Part shown: one piece after another, positions 33,605 to 42,626 of the stretch
How positions within the stretch are numbered: position 1 is the stretch's first letter
Layout of the letters: each line of letters opens with the position of its first letter
Assembly (NCBI GenBank): GCA_964398945.1
Contig: CAYNOT010000004.1
Coordinates: 62,001 to 126,000 of the forward strand
Length of the DNA: 64,000 bases
Origin: JBGTGG01 sp964398945
Lineage (GTDB): Bacteria > Bacteroidota > Bacteroidia > Cytophagales > Cyclobacteriaceae
Direction: 5' to 3'
Position numbers and translations under genes: made by a program
The notes under the pieces: model-generated
Told to the model about the DNA's origin: nothing
The model's input: the letters and a program-made list of their open reading frames with translations, nothing else
The model's database searches: none

Positions 33605-34483
33605 ATGGATAAAGAAGAAATAGCCATACGGGCAACTTATTTTAGTATTGTAGGAAATACCCTGTTGGCTTTGTTAAAGGGGCTGGCGGGTGTTTTTGGC
33701 AATTCGTATGCATTGATTGCCGATGCCATCGAATCCACCACCGATATTTTTTCTTCCCTTTTGGTTTTGGTGGGATTAAAATACGCGAAACGTCCCGCTG
33801 ATGAAAACCATCCGTACGGCCATGGCAAAATAGAGCCGCTGATTACGTTTGTTGTCGTTGCTTTTTTGGTGGTTTCGGCAACCATTATTGCGTATGAAAG
33901 TATCATCAATATCCAAACCCCGCATAACCTTCCGAAGGTCTGGACACTGTATGTATTGGGCGCTATTATTGTTTGGAAGGAAATTTCATTTCGCTTTGTG
34001 ATCCGAAAAAGTAAAATTACAAACAGCTCTTCCCTAAAGGCTGATGCATGGCACCACCGAAGTGATTCGATCACTTCTTTCATGGCGTTTATTGGAATAT
34101 CCATTGCTTTATTTTTTGGGAAGGGGTTTGAAGCCGCTGATGATTGGGCTGCGCTGTTGGCTTCCGGGTTTATCCTGTACAATAGCTATTTGATTTTTCG
34201 CCCTGCGCTTGCTGAAGTTATGGACGAGCATATTTATGACGAATTGATTTCCGAGATACGGACAACGGCATTGTCGGTTCCGGGAATTCTGGGAACGGAG
34301 AAGTGTTTTGTGAGAAAAGCCGGGATGCGCTACCATGTGGATTTACATGCTATTGTTGATGCTGCCATCACCGTTAAAGAAGGGCATGACCTGGCACATC
34401 AATTAAAAGATCATTTGCGAAAACAAATCCCGGGAGTGGACCACGTATTGATCCACATAGAACCCTTTATGAAAAAGGAGTAA
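33605..34483 (+). CDS. Cation diffusion facilitator family transporter
   Basis: A 292-residue inner-membrane divalent-cation/proton antiporter. Seen: the transport-site Asp residues in LIADAIESTTDIFSSLL, the loop NHPYGHGKIEPL, the second site HHRSDSITSF and a cytosolic ferredoxin-like C-terminal domain with VDLHAIVDAAITVKEGHDLA. About six hydrophobic segments. Probable ions are Zn, Fe or Mn; not decidable from sequence. Confidence 0.93.
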   Translation: MDKEEIAIRATYFSIVGNTLLALLKGLAGVFGNSYALIADAIESTTDIFSSLLVLVGLKYAKRPADENHPYGHGKIEPLITFVVVAFLVVSATIIAYESIINIQTPHNLPKVWTLYVLGAIIVWKEISFRFVIRKSKITNSSSLKADAWHHRSDSITSFMAFIGISIALFFGKGFEAADDWAALLASGFILYNSYLIFRPALAEVMDEHIYDELISEIRTTALSVPGILGTEKCFVRKAGMRYHVDLHAIVDAAITVKEGHDLAHQLKDHLRKQIPGVDHVLIHIEPFMKKE

Positions 34484-34756
34484 GTGGTGAATATTTTGAT
34501 GATGCCAGGTATCGATCACTTGAATAAACAGTTATTTGCTTTAGCGGCCTACAGCTCCGGGCCTGCGCGTATACGGCAATTTTGGAAAATGTGCGTAGCC
34601 CAAGGGTTAGACCCCAATGTTTGGTTTAATAATGTGGAAAAAATAGCTGCCCACGAAATTGGAAGGGAGACTGTGCAGTATGTTAGCAATATCTATAAAT
34701 ACTACACATCTTATCGGGCGTTGAACGAATATGCTGTACGCAGTGGAAGAAAATAA
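34484..34756 (+). pseudogene. C-terminal stub of a lytic transglycosylase (MltF-like)
   Basis: A 90-codon frame starting GTG directly after the CDF stop. The peptide contains FALAAYSSGPARIRQFW, GLDPNVWFNNVE and GRETVQYVSNIYKYYTSYR, which match the C-terminal part of MltF/SLT-type lytic transglycosylases (AAYNAGPGR, then the YVxNIxxYY end). The catalytic Glu and the signal peptide lie in the missing N-terminal part, and no such sequence precedes it. It is either a decayed gene end or, less likely, a small cytosolic protein read with the CDF gene. Confidence 0.7.
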
Positions 34757-34901
34757 TTGATCCCTGGTCAACACCTGCCATCAGTTCGTGGATGGGTATT
34801 GCCGATCAAATTATTTTTATGTAATTCCGTCCGCTTTCTTTTACCAGACAGTAATTATTTGATTACATTAGTAAATGTAGAAAGACCCTCTCACATCCTT
34901 T

Positions 34902-34926
34902 GAACCTCACAATTCTGTTGAGGTTC
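34902..34926. terminator. Inverted repeat in the spacer before the sulfatase
   Basis: GAACCTC (34902-34908) pairs with GAGGTTC (34920-34926), 11-base loop. A T-run appears only 15 bases later, so it may be a weak terminator of the birA operon or an operator. The remainder of 34757-35037 shows no gene that I can support. Confidence 0.35.
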
Positions 34927-35037
34927 TATCCTGTTTGCGTGTCTTTTTTTTGAAGTTGTTCGTAAGCCAGTTTTGAAAATTCAAAGTTGAACTTACCAGT
35001 TGTTATTTAAAAATTATTAAGCAAAACCCGATTAAAC

Positions 35038-36675
35038 ATGAAACAAAAAAGAACCCTGAATATCCTATCATTGGTGATAATCGCCTCGTTAGGTTTTTTT
35101 CTAATGGAAGCACGTGCTCAACAGAAAACCAAACGTCCTGAAAAGCCCAACATCATCATGCTTATTTCAGATGATACTGGTTGGGGCGACTTGGGTGTTT
35201 ATGGTGGTGGCGCAGGCCGCGGAATGGCTACGCCCAATCTGGACCGGATGGCAAAAGAAGGGATGCAATTCTGGTCATTTTACGGCCAGCCTAGTTGTAC
35301 GCCAGGAAGAGCTGCCATGATTACCGGAAGGATTCCCAATAGAAGCGGTATGACTACTGTTGCCTTTCAGGGCCAGGGTGGCGGATTACCTGCTGCTGAA
35401 TGGTCCCTTGCTTCTGTGCTCAAGCAAGCGAATTATAAAACCTATTTCTCCGGAAAATGGCACTTGGGTGAAGACGATTATGCAATGCCTATCGCACATG
35501 GGTTTGATAAAATGCAAAATGTGGTATTGTACCACTTGAATGCCTACACGTATGCATTTCCTTCGTGGAACCCCGAAATGACCCCGGAGATGCTGGCGTT
35601 TTTCAAGAAAGTTACCACTGGTATTTTAGAAGGTGAAGCCGGGGGCAAAGCGCGCGAAGTTTCAAAGGTTACGGAAGAAAATATTGCCGAGCTTGACATG
35701 GTGATGACGGAAAATGTATTGAAACAACTCGATGGGTATGCTAAAGCAAAGGATCCGTTTTTTATGTGTGTGAATTTTGCCAAAAACCACCAGCCCAATT
35801 TACCATCAAAACAATTTGTCGGAAAATCAGCCGCTAAAAGCAAATATGCTGATTGTGTGGTAGAGATGGACCACAATGTTGGCCGTGTTATGGATAAACT
35901 CCGCGCGCTTGGCATTGATAAAAACACAATTGTAATCTACACGGTAGATAACGGTGCATGGCAGGATGTTTATCCTGATGCCGGTTATACACCCTTCAGA
36001 GGCTCGAAAGGTACGGACAGGGAAGGTGGTAGCCGCGTACCTGCGATAGCCTGGTGGCCCGGCCAAATCGAAGCGGGAAGCCAAAGCCATGATATTGTTG
36101 GTGGACTTGATCTGATGGCCACGTTCGCCAGCCTTGCAGGTATCTCGTTACCGACAAATGATAGGGAAGGAAAACCCATGGTTTTCGACAGCTATGATAT
36201 GTCGAATGTCCTTTTTAAAACCGGTAAACCGTTGCGTGATAAATGGTTTTATTTTACAGAAGCAGAGTTGGCACCAGGGGCTGTAAGGGTAGGCCAGTTC
36301 AAAGCCGTGTTTAATACCCGTGGTGATAATGGTGCAATGGCAGGCAGTGATGCACCGGGTCAACAATTGGGCTGGAGAGGCAATGAAACCTACATTGCGA
36401 CTGTCCCTGCTATTTATAACTTATGGGCAGACCCGCAGGAACGTTACGACCTTTTTATGACCAGCTTTACCGAAAAAACATGGACGCTGCCCATTTTTAA
36501 TCAGGCGACTCAAAGCCTGATGGAGTCGTATGTCAAATATCCGCCAAGGCCATTGCAAAGCGAAGGATACGCTGGGCCTTTGTCGATCACCCGGTTCAGA
36601 ACCATTCAGCAAGCCAAAGAACTGTTGGATCAAAAGGGAATAAAACTTCCTGAATTGGAAAGCGGAAAGCAATAA
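35038..36675 (+). CDS. Exported type I sulfatase
   Basis: A 545-residue arylsulfatase-family enzyme with signal peptide (ILSLVIIASLGFFLMEARAQ). Seen: metal ligands Asp45/Asp46 in LISDDTGWGDLG and the active-site motif SCTPGRAAMITGR with Cys87, which must be converted to formylglycine; also GKWHLGE and TVDNGAW. No formylglycine-generating enzyme or anSME lies in the window, so maturation depends on a distant gene. The C-terminal part (WADPQERYDLF) is typical. Followed by a HAD lipoprotein and an outer-membrane protein on the same strand. Confidence 0.92.
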   Translation: MKQKRTLNILSLVIIASLGFFLMEARAQQKTKRPEKPNIIMLISDDTGWGDLGVYGGGAGRGMATPNLDRMAKEGMQFWSFYGQPSCTPGRAAMITGRIPNRSGMTTVAFQGQGGGLPAAEWSLASVLKQANYKTYFSGKWHLGEDDYAMPIAHGFDKMQNVVLYHLNAYTYAFPSWNPEMTPEMLAFFKKVTTGILEGEAGGKAREVSKVTEENIAELDMVMTENVLKQLDGYAKAKDPFFMCVNFAKNHQPNLPSKQFVGKSAAKSKYADCVVEMDHNVGRVMDKLRALGIDKNTIVIYTVDNGAWQDVYPDAGYTPFRGSKGTDREGGSRVPAIAWWPGQIEAGSQSHDIVGGLDLMATFASLAGISLPTNDREGKPMVFDSYDMSNVLFKTGKPLRDKWFYFTEAELAPGAVRVGQFKAVFNTRGDNGAMAGSDAPGQQLGWRGNETYIATVPAIYNLWADPQERYDLFMTSFTEKTWTLPIFNQATQSLMESYVKYPPRPLQSEGYAGPLSITRFRTIQQAKELLDQKGIKLPELESGKQ

Positions 36676-36777
36676 TCGATACAATAATTCAGTCTGGATA
36701 AAGGGATTGGGGTCTCTTTATCCTTACTCTTTAATATTAATGGATTCCTATTGTCAAAAAAATCAAAGTCACAAAAT

Positions 36778-37818
36778 ATGAAAACCAATAAAAGCATTCT
36801 CGGCCTGTTTGTCCTTTTAGGTTTTGCAGTTTCCTGTACTCCGGGGGAAAAAAATCCGATCACGGAACAAGCCGAAGCAAGCAAAAAGATACAAGACCCA
36901 CTACCTTCCTGGAATGATGGTGAAAGAAAAGAAGCCATTATCAACTACGTTGAAGATGTCACGAATTCACAAAGCGTTAATTTTATTCCGGTCAATGATC
37001 GCATCGCCACATTCGATAACGATGGTACGCTATGGTCGGAGCAACCTATTTATTTTCAATTCTTTTTTGCGCTGGATCGGGTGAAAGCCATGGCGGCCGA
37101 CCATCCGGAATGGAAAAACAAACAACCCTTTAAAGCAGTACTTGAAAATGATATGCCTGCGCTGATGAAACAAGGTGAAAAAGGACTCCTTGAAATTGTG
37201 ATGACGACCCATGTTGGAAATACCACAGATGAATTTGATAAGCTGGTAAAGGATTGGATTGCCGTTGCTGAGCATCCGGTAAAAAAGAAACGATTTAATG
37301 AGTTGGTTTTTCAACCGATGTTGGAACTGCTTGCGTACCTCCGTGCAAATGAATTCAAAACATTTATTGTATCGGGTGGCGGTATTGAATTTATGCGGCC
37401 GTGGGCTGAAGAAGTGTACGGCATCCCAAAAGACCAAATTGTAGGAAGCAGTGTTCAAACGGAATATGATTACAATGATGGAAAGCCCGTCATCAAAAGA
37501 TTAGCGAAGATTGATCTCATTGATGACAAAGAAGGAAAGCCTGTGGGCATCCAACGTTACATTGGGCGCAAACCTGTTTTTGCTGCCGGTAATTCTGATG
37601 GTGATTTGCAGATGTTGCGCTGGACAGATGCCAACACATTCAAAACTTTTAAACTCTATGTTCATCATACAGACTCTGTAAGGGAATGGGCATACGACAG
37701 GGCTTCGCATATCGGAACATTTGATAAAGGTATGGATGAAGCTAATGAGAAAGGCTGGACGGTTGTTGATATGGCCACTGATTGGAAAGTGGTTTATCCC
37801 TATGAATTAAAAAAATAA
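36778..37818 (+). CDS. HAD-family phosphatase, lipoprotein
   Basis: A 346-residue haloacid-dehalogenase-type hydrolase with a lipoprotein signal (ILGLFVLLGFAVS then Cys20), so it is anchored in the envelope. Seen: motif I IATFDNDGTLW with Asp80 and Asp82, motif II FIVSGGGIEF and the distal GNSDGDLQM with Asp residues of motif IV. The use of periplasmic HAD beside a sulfatase suggests removal of phosphate or another ester from the same scavenged compound; that is inference. ATG 36778 is preferred to an upstream start at 36751 since the signal peptide follows it. Confidence 0.88.
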   Translation: MKTNKSILGLFVLLGFAVSCTPGEKNPITEQAEASKKIQDPLPSWNDGERKEAIINYVEDVTNSQSVNFIPVNDRIATFDNDGTLWSEQPIYFQFFFALDRVKAMAADHPEWKNKQPFKAVLENDMPALMKQGEKGLLEIVMTTHVGNTTDEFDKLVKDWIAVAEHPVKKKRFNELVFQPMLELLAYLRANEFKTFIVSGGGIEFMRPWAEEVYGIPKDQIVGSSVQTEYDYNDGKPVIKRLAKIDLIDDKEGKPVGIQRYIGRKPVFAAGNSDGDLQMLRWTDANTFKTFKLYVHHTDSVREWAYDRASHIGTFDKGMDEANEKGWTVVDMATDWKVVYPYELKK

Positions 37819-37827
37819 GGCGCAGAT

Positions 37828-38670
37828 TTGAAAACCCCGCTCATTAACCGGACACTTAAAAAAAACAAGCTGCTCTTTTTGGTTGCCTTGTTTTTTCTTT
37901 CCCAGGAGGTTTACGCGCAATCGGATACCACGGCTACTGAGAAGACATCGGTAAAACTTTCGCAAGAAGTTATTAATCCAACCACGCTGGCATGGCAATT
38001 ACAACTGGAAGAATTTTCAATTTTTGATACCGAGGGGCAAGATGGTTTTGCGCAGAACTTCCGCTTTCGCGGGATTATCCCGTTGAAAAAAGGATTGCTG
38101 CTACCGTACCCGCAGCTCATCCGTGTAATTGCTTTTGTGAATTCAGCCCCGGGCGGAAAACCCACGGGCCTCGGGGATGTTACGCTGAACCAGTTTTTCA
38201 TCTTGATGAAAAAAGATTGGGGCCAATTTGGTGCCGGCTGGAATTTAACCATCCCTACGGCTTCCCATCCTGAACTGGGTTCTCCCCAATGGTCGATTGG
38301 CCCTGCGTTTACAATAACGTTCACCGATATTGGCAACTGGCAGATGTATTGGATACTGGAAAATTTTTTCTCTATCAGTGAGAATGATAAATACGGTTCC
38401 AACATGTATGCTGTGCTGCAACCCAATATTTTTTATACCTGGCCAAATGGTGTCTATGCAGGAATAGAACCGGAATGGCAGATTGATTACAAAACAGGCA
38501 AGGTGGCCCTTCCAATGGATTTCAGGATTGGGTATGTGTGGGCCGGTAAATTAAAATACAATGCCTATATCGAACCGGAGGTGATGGCGTATCGATCAGA
38601 AGGATATCCTCGTAATGCAAATAATTTCGGGATCAGGTTTGGTTTCCGATGGTATTTGCCGATGAAATAA
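37828..38670 (+). CDS. Outer-membrane beta-barrel protein of unknown function
   Basis: A 280-residue protein with signal peptide (KLLFLVALFFLSQEVYAQ) and many short amphipathic strands (LLLPYPQLIRVIAFV, GAGWNLTIPTAS, PAFTITFTDIG, NIFYTWPNGVYAGIEPEW), ending in GFRWYLPMK. No named family is recognised with certainty, though the GDVTLNQFF strand pattern is seen in small transport-like barrels. Start codon TTG at 37828, 9 bases after the HAD stop. It is therefore part of the sulfatase operon. Confidence 0.72.
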   Translation: MKTPLINRTLKKNKLLFLVALFFLSQEVYAQSDTTATEKTSVKLSQEVINPTTLAWQLQLEEFSIFDTEGQDGFAQNFRFRGIIPLKKGLLLPYPQLIRVIAFVNSAPGGKPTGLGDVTLNQFFILMKKDWGQFGAGWNLTIPTASHPELGSPQWSIGPAFTITFTDIGNWQMYWILENFFSISENDKYGSNMYAVLQPNIFYTWPNGVYAGIEPEWQIDYKTGKVALPMDFRIGYVWAGKLKYNAYIEPEVMAYRSEGYPRNANNFGIRFGFRWYLPMK

Positions 38671-38729
38671 TGTTGGAATTCTAAAAAAAGTATGACTAAA
38701 TTTTATCCATAACTTAAAATTAAAAGACC

Positions 38730-39117
38730 ATGAAAACCCTTTTTTAAAACCCTGCTTTTTTGTGTACTTGTTACCACTGCTTCTATTGCCCAGGTAAAAA
38801 GTGACTACGATAAGAACACCGATTTCCAACAGTATAAAACCTATACTTTTGAAGGATGGCAAAAGGACAGCGACAAGCAACTAAATGAGTTTGACAAGAA
38901 AAGAATACTCGATGCTTTCAAAGCTGAGTTTGAAAAGCGTGGGATGACACCCGTAGCAAGTGATGGTGATGCCAGCAAGGTCTGGATTGTTTTTTCAATC
39001 AAGCATTCAAAAAAAAGCCCAAAGCGAAACCCAACTCCCAAAGGTCGAGCAACCAGCAACCAAATCACCCAAGTAACGAATAACATTGCTTTGCAATCTC
39101 CAACTCTTCGTTTGTAG
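38730..39117 (+). pseudogene. Frameshifted DUF4136-type exported protein
   Basis: ATG at 38730 is followed by Lys-Thr-Leu-Phe and then TAA in a run of six T (38740-38745). Removing one T restores MKTLFKTLLFCVLVTTASIAQ, a normal signal peptide, running into VKSDYDKNTDFQQYKTYTF and RILDAFKAEFEKRGM, which match the DUF4136 lipoprotein-like family. The restored frame ends at TAG 39117 (128 residues). The usual C-terminal strands after KVWIVF are replaced by a Lys/Pro/Asn-rich tail, so a second lesion is likely. The 3' end overlaps ackA by 53 bases. Confidence 0.75.
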
Positions 39118-40261
39118 GGATCACCAATATTTTTATTGCGGAACCTGCTTTGTTGATTTCAAAAACCCCTTTTCCTCCGGCATTGTTTTTTTCTTCATCA
39201 AGTGCGATTCCGAAAACATCCATTTCCTTTGTTGCGAGTTCACGTGTGAGCGTATCGTTTTCGCCAATGCCCCCCGTAAATACAAGTGCATCAATACCAT
39301 TTAACACTGCGATAAAAGCGCCAATGTATTTCTTGATATGAAAAGCATACATTTCATACGCCAGTATCGCTTCCGCATTTCCCTTCTGATACGCTGCTTT
39401 CACATCGCGCATATCGCTGTGGCCGGTGAGCCCGAGCATACCACTTTTTTTATTTAAAATCGTATTGACTTCATCGAGTGAATAGGCCAGCTCCTTAACA
39501 AGGTGAAAAATAACCGACTGGTCAATATCCCCTGCGCGTGTACCCATGATCAATCCGTTCATTGGGCCGAAGCCCATTGTGGAATCAACACACTTGCCGT
39601 CTTTAATAGCAGCCATGCTCGATCCATTGCCAAGGTGGATGGTGATGATTTTGCATTCTTTCTTCTGTAAATATTCCGCAGCCTTTTCTGATACGTATTT
39701 GTGGCTGGTTCCATGAAAACCATAATTGCGAATTTGATGCTCCGTGTAAAATGAATTAGGAATCGCGATGCGATAGGAAACGGGTGATTTTGTTTGATGG
39801 AAGGCTGTATCAAACACCGCTACTTGTTTTGCGGAGGTAAATATTTTTTCTGCCACCTCTATGCCCATGTAGTTTGGCGGATTGTGCAGGGGCGCCAACG
39901 GAAAAAGTTTTTTTATTTTCTCTTTCACCTCTTCGGTGATGATCATGGTACTTGAAAAATTTTCACCACCATGAACAACCCGATGCCCTACTACATGGAT
40001 TTCATCCGGATTTTTAATAACACCAACATCCTGATCCGTGAGCAAGCGTGCTACTTCCTGTAAGCCAACTGTGTGATCTTGAATGGAAAGGGTTTCTTTT
40101 TTTATTTGTTTTTCACCCTTGTGAAAAGTTGTGTGTTGAATAGAAGATCCTTCGAGCCCAATGCGGTCTACGATACCAACGCAACGTACTGTTGCGTCCG
40201 GCATTTGTATGAGTTGATATTTGATGGAGCTACTTCCTGAATTAATTACAAAAACATTCAT
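39065..40261 (-). CDS. ackA: Acetate kinase
   Basis: A 398-residue enzyme that converts acetyl phosphate and ADP to acetate and ATP. Seen: FVINSGSSSIKYQL at the N terminus, VVHGGE, FDTAFHQTKSP, YGFHGTSHKYVSEKA, IITIHLGNGSSMAAIKDGK and VFTGGIGEND. Lies 72 bases downstream of pta on the same strand, the standard overflow/substrate-level phosphorylation pair. Confidence 0.98.
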   Translation of the reverse strand: MNVFVINSGSSSIKYQLIQMPDATVRCVGIVDRIGLEGSSIQHTTFHKGEKQIKKETLSIQDHTVGLQEVARLLTDQDVGVIKNPDEIHVVGHRVVHGGENFSSTMIITEEVKEKIKKLFPLAPLHNPPNYMGIEVAEKIFTSAKQVAVFDTAFHQTKSPVSYRIAIPNSFYTEHQIRNYGFHGTSHKYVSEKAAEYLQKKECKIITIHLGNGSSMAAIKDGKCVDSTMGFGPMNGLIMGTRAGDIDQSVIFHLVKELAYSLDEVNTILNKKSGMLGLTGHSDMRDVKAAYQKGNAEAILAYEMYAFHIKKYIGAFIAVLNGIDALVFTGGIGENDTLTRELATKEMDVFGIALDEEKNNAGGKGVFEINKAGSAIKILVIPTNEELEIAKQCYSLLG

Positions 40262-40333
40262 GTGTTATACTTTTCTATTCATGTTTGATAATCCCAGCGG
40301 TGTGCTGTCCTTTTAGCGGTTATCATAATTTTT

Positions 40334-42415
40334 TTATTGTGCCTGAATCGCGGTAATCACAACCGTGTTAAAAATATCATCTACCGTACACCCACGACTT
40401 AAATCATTCACCGGTTTATTGAGCCCTTGCAACATTGGGCCAATGGCTAGCGCACCCGTTTCACGTTGCACCGCTTTATACGTGTTGTTCCCGGTATTGA
40501 GGTCAGGAAAGATCAACACACTTGCCTGGCCGGCCACGGATGAATTCGGCATTTTTTTCTTTCCAACAACCGGATCAACGGCAGCATCATATTGGATAGG
40601 GCCCTCTACTTTTAAGTCAGGCCGTCTTTGTTTTACCAGCCCGGTCGCCTTCCGCACTTTATCCACATCCAGTCCTTCCCCGGAGGTGCCGGAGGAGTAA
40701 GAGAGCATGGCTACCTTGGGTTCTATATCAAACATTTTGCTGGTATCGGCAGAAGAGATGGCGATATCAGCAAGTTGTTCTGCGGTTGGGTTGGGGTTTA
40801 CCGCGCAATCCCCAAATACAGAAACACGATTGGGCAAACACATGAAGAACACCGATGAGACAGTATTCACACCGGGTTTTGTTTTTACAAATTGCAACGC
40901 TGGGCGAATCGTATGTTGTGTAGTGTGGGCAGCACCGGAAACCATTCCATCGGCTTCACCTTTGTACACCATCATGGTGCCGAAGTAGGATACATCCAGC
41001 ATGAGGTCCCGCGCCATGGTGATCGAGATGTTTTTGTTTTTGCGCAGTTCGAAAAGCGTGTTCGCATAGTCTTCGTACCGATCTGATGATCCCGGATCAA
41101 TAACCTTTACTTTTTTTAGATCCAACGCAAGATTAAGACGCTTAAAGGAAGCTTTAACGGTTTCGGGATTTCCGAGTATGGTGAGGTCAACAACATCTTG
41201 TTTGATCAGCGCATCCGCAGCTTGTAAGATCCGGTCATCATCGCCTTCGGGAAGAACAATGTGTTTCTTTTTGCTTTTTGCACGTTTTAAAATTTGATAT
41301 TGAAACATGCGCGGGGTAATGTTTTGGGTGCGGAAGAAGATTATTTTTTTCTCCAGTGCTTTTACATTTACATGTTTATCAAAAATATCAATGGCCAGCG
41401 CAATCTTTTCTTTGTTGTCGGGCGATATTCGGGATTGGGTTTGTGCTACGCGCGTTACCGTTTTGAAGGTTCCTGTTGGCACGAGGATAATCGGCACCAC
41501 TGTATCGAGCCCTTCAATTAGTTTTAAAATGGTTGGCTCAGGTGCAAGCCCTCCGGTGAGGATGATGCCGGCAATTTTTTCAAAGTTTTTTGAGATATTG
41601 GCGACTAACGCCCCGATAATTATATCACCACGGTCACCGGGCGTAACAATGAGCGTATTCTTGTTCAACCTGGCCAGGCAGTTCGGCAGTTGCATTGCTC
41701 CAACGATCGAGTTCTCCACTTGGTTGCCCAATAAGTTTTCACCCGCCAAAACCTCGCCCCCCACGGAATCAAAAATTTCTTTCATGGTAGGACTGCTCAG
41801 GTCTTTTGCTAAGGGAATGGAAGTAACTACGATTCCTTTCGGGAGGGCTGCAGCAAGTTCCTTGTCAATCGTTGCCTCATCTGCTTCTTCAATTTTATTG
41901 GCAATCACCGTTAAAATCTGTACGCCTTCATCCAAAAAGCTTTTGGTTGTGGATACCGCGATGTTGATAATTTCAGGAACGGTTTTTCCTTCTCCTTTCA
42001 CAATAACAGCCGCAGGTATCCCTAAATTTTTGGCAATGGAAATGTTGCCGTCAAACTCAACATTCGTGTTTCCTCCCATAAAATCGGAACCCTCTACAAT
42101 TACAAAATCATACTCCTCTTGAAGTTGTTTGAAACGACCGATAATGGTATCAATGATATACGCTTCCTGGCCACTGTTAATATACTTTAACACTTCACTG
42201 CTGGTGAAAACGTACATATCTTCATAGGGGGCAGACAGGTTGAAATGTGCGGAGATGGTTTCCAAATGACCATCTTTTGTATGGGTACTATTGATGACCG
42301 GTTTGAAGTACGCAATTTTTCCTGCTTTGGAAGCCAACAGGTTCATCACGCCCAGCGCAATAATTGATTTGCCTGAGTATGGTTCAGTAGCGGTTAGGTA
42401 AATTGCATGTGTCAT
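40334..42415 (-). CDS. pta: Phosphate acetyltransferase, long DRTGG-containing form
   Basis: A 693-residue enzyme exchanging acetyl-CoA and phosphate to acetyl phosphate. It is the long type: an N-terminal P-loop-like dethiobiotin-synthase fold (YLTATEPYSGKSIIALG), a middle DRTGG domain (about 210-340) and the catalytic PTA_PTB domain (about 375-690) with VLPEGDDDRILQAA, GEADGMVSGAAHTT and LSYSSGTSGEG. ATG 42415 is chosen; an in-frame start at 42448 adds unrelated residues. Operon with ackA. Confidence 0.96.
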   Translation of the reverse strand: MTHAIYLTATEPYSGKSIIALGVMNLLASKAGKIAYFKPVINSTHTKDGHLETISAHFNLSAPYEDMYVFTSSEVLKYINSGQEAYIIDTIIGRFKQLQEEYDFVIVEGSDFMGGNTNVEFDGNISIAKNLGIPAAVIVKGEGKTVPEIINIAVSTTKSFLDEGVQILTVIANKIEEADEATIDKELAAALPKGIVVTSIPLAKDLSSPTMKEIFDSVGGEVLAGENLLGNQVENSIVGAMQLPNCLARLNKNTLIVTPGDRGDIIIGALVANISKNFEKIAGIILTGGLAPEPTILKLIEGLDTVVPIILVPTGTFKTVTRVAQTQSRISPDNKEKIALAIDIFDKHVNVKALEKKIIFFRTQNITPRMFQYQILKRAKSKKKHIVLPEGDDDRILQAADALIKQDVVDLTILGNPETVKASFKRLNLALDLKKVKVIDPGSSDRYEDYANTLFELRKNKNISITMARDLMLDVSYFGTMMVYKGEADGMVSGAAHTTQHTIRPALQFVKTKPGVNTVSSVFFMCLPNRVSVFGDCAVNPNPTAEQLADIAISSADTSKMFDIEPKVAMLSYSSGTSGEGLDVDKVRKATGLVKQRRPDLKVEGPIQYDAAVDPVVGKKKMPNSSVAGQASVLIFPDLNTGNNTYKAVQRETGALAIGPMLQGLNKPVNDLSRGCTVDDIFNTVVITAIQAQ

Positions 42416-42506
42416 TGGCTGTAATGGTAGTGTCAAATTATGATGCAAAGATGGGACATAAAAAGCAAATGCATCAATTTTTAATCATTCGTGTTCATGA
42501 CAAGGG

Positions 42507-42623
42507 TCATTCTTTTTGTTTGCTATTCGTGGGTTGAACCACCACCATCTTCCTGGCAGTTATAGTCCCTGTTTTTTGGATTTGTTCTGTTACGAAGTCT
42601 ACAAATTTTTGGTTAGAATCCAT
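42507..42623 (-). pseudogene. Remnant of a TfoX/Sxy N-terminal domain protein
   Basis: A 38-codon frame from ATG 42623 giving MDSNQKFVDFVTEQI, then TGTITARKM, which match the start of TfoX-like proteins (FVDFxxEQIxxxGxxxxKKMFGEY). The expected MFGEY and following strands are absent; after Lys-Met comes VVVQPTNSKQKE and a stop, reminiscent of the later LFVKPT part. An internal deletion best explains it. Lies 3 bases after the stop of the VOC gene. Confidence 0.65.
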
Positions 42624-42626
42624 TGG

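Noticed and set aside
33637..34182. 181-codon minus-strand frame inside the CDF gene
   Set aside because: Opposite a clear transporter gene and without homology.
38841..39086. 81-codon minus-strand frame past ackA
   Set aside because: Antisense to the DUF4136 frame, whose protein is recognisable.
41307..42122. 271-codon open frame on the plus strand inside pta
   Set aside because: Lies wholly opposite pta, Ser/Ile/Phe-rich translation with no family signature; a shadow of the codon bias of pta.
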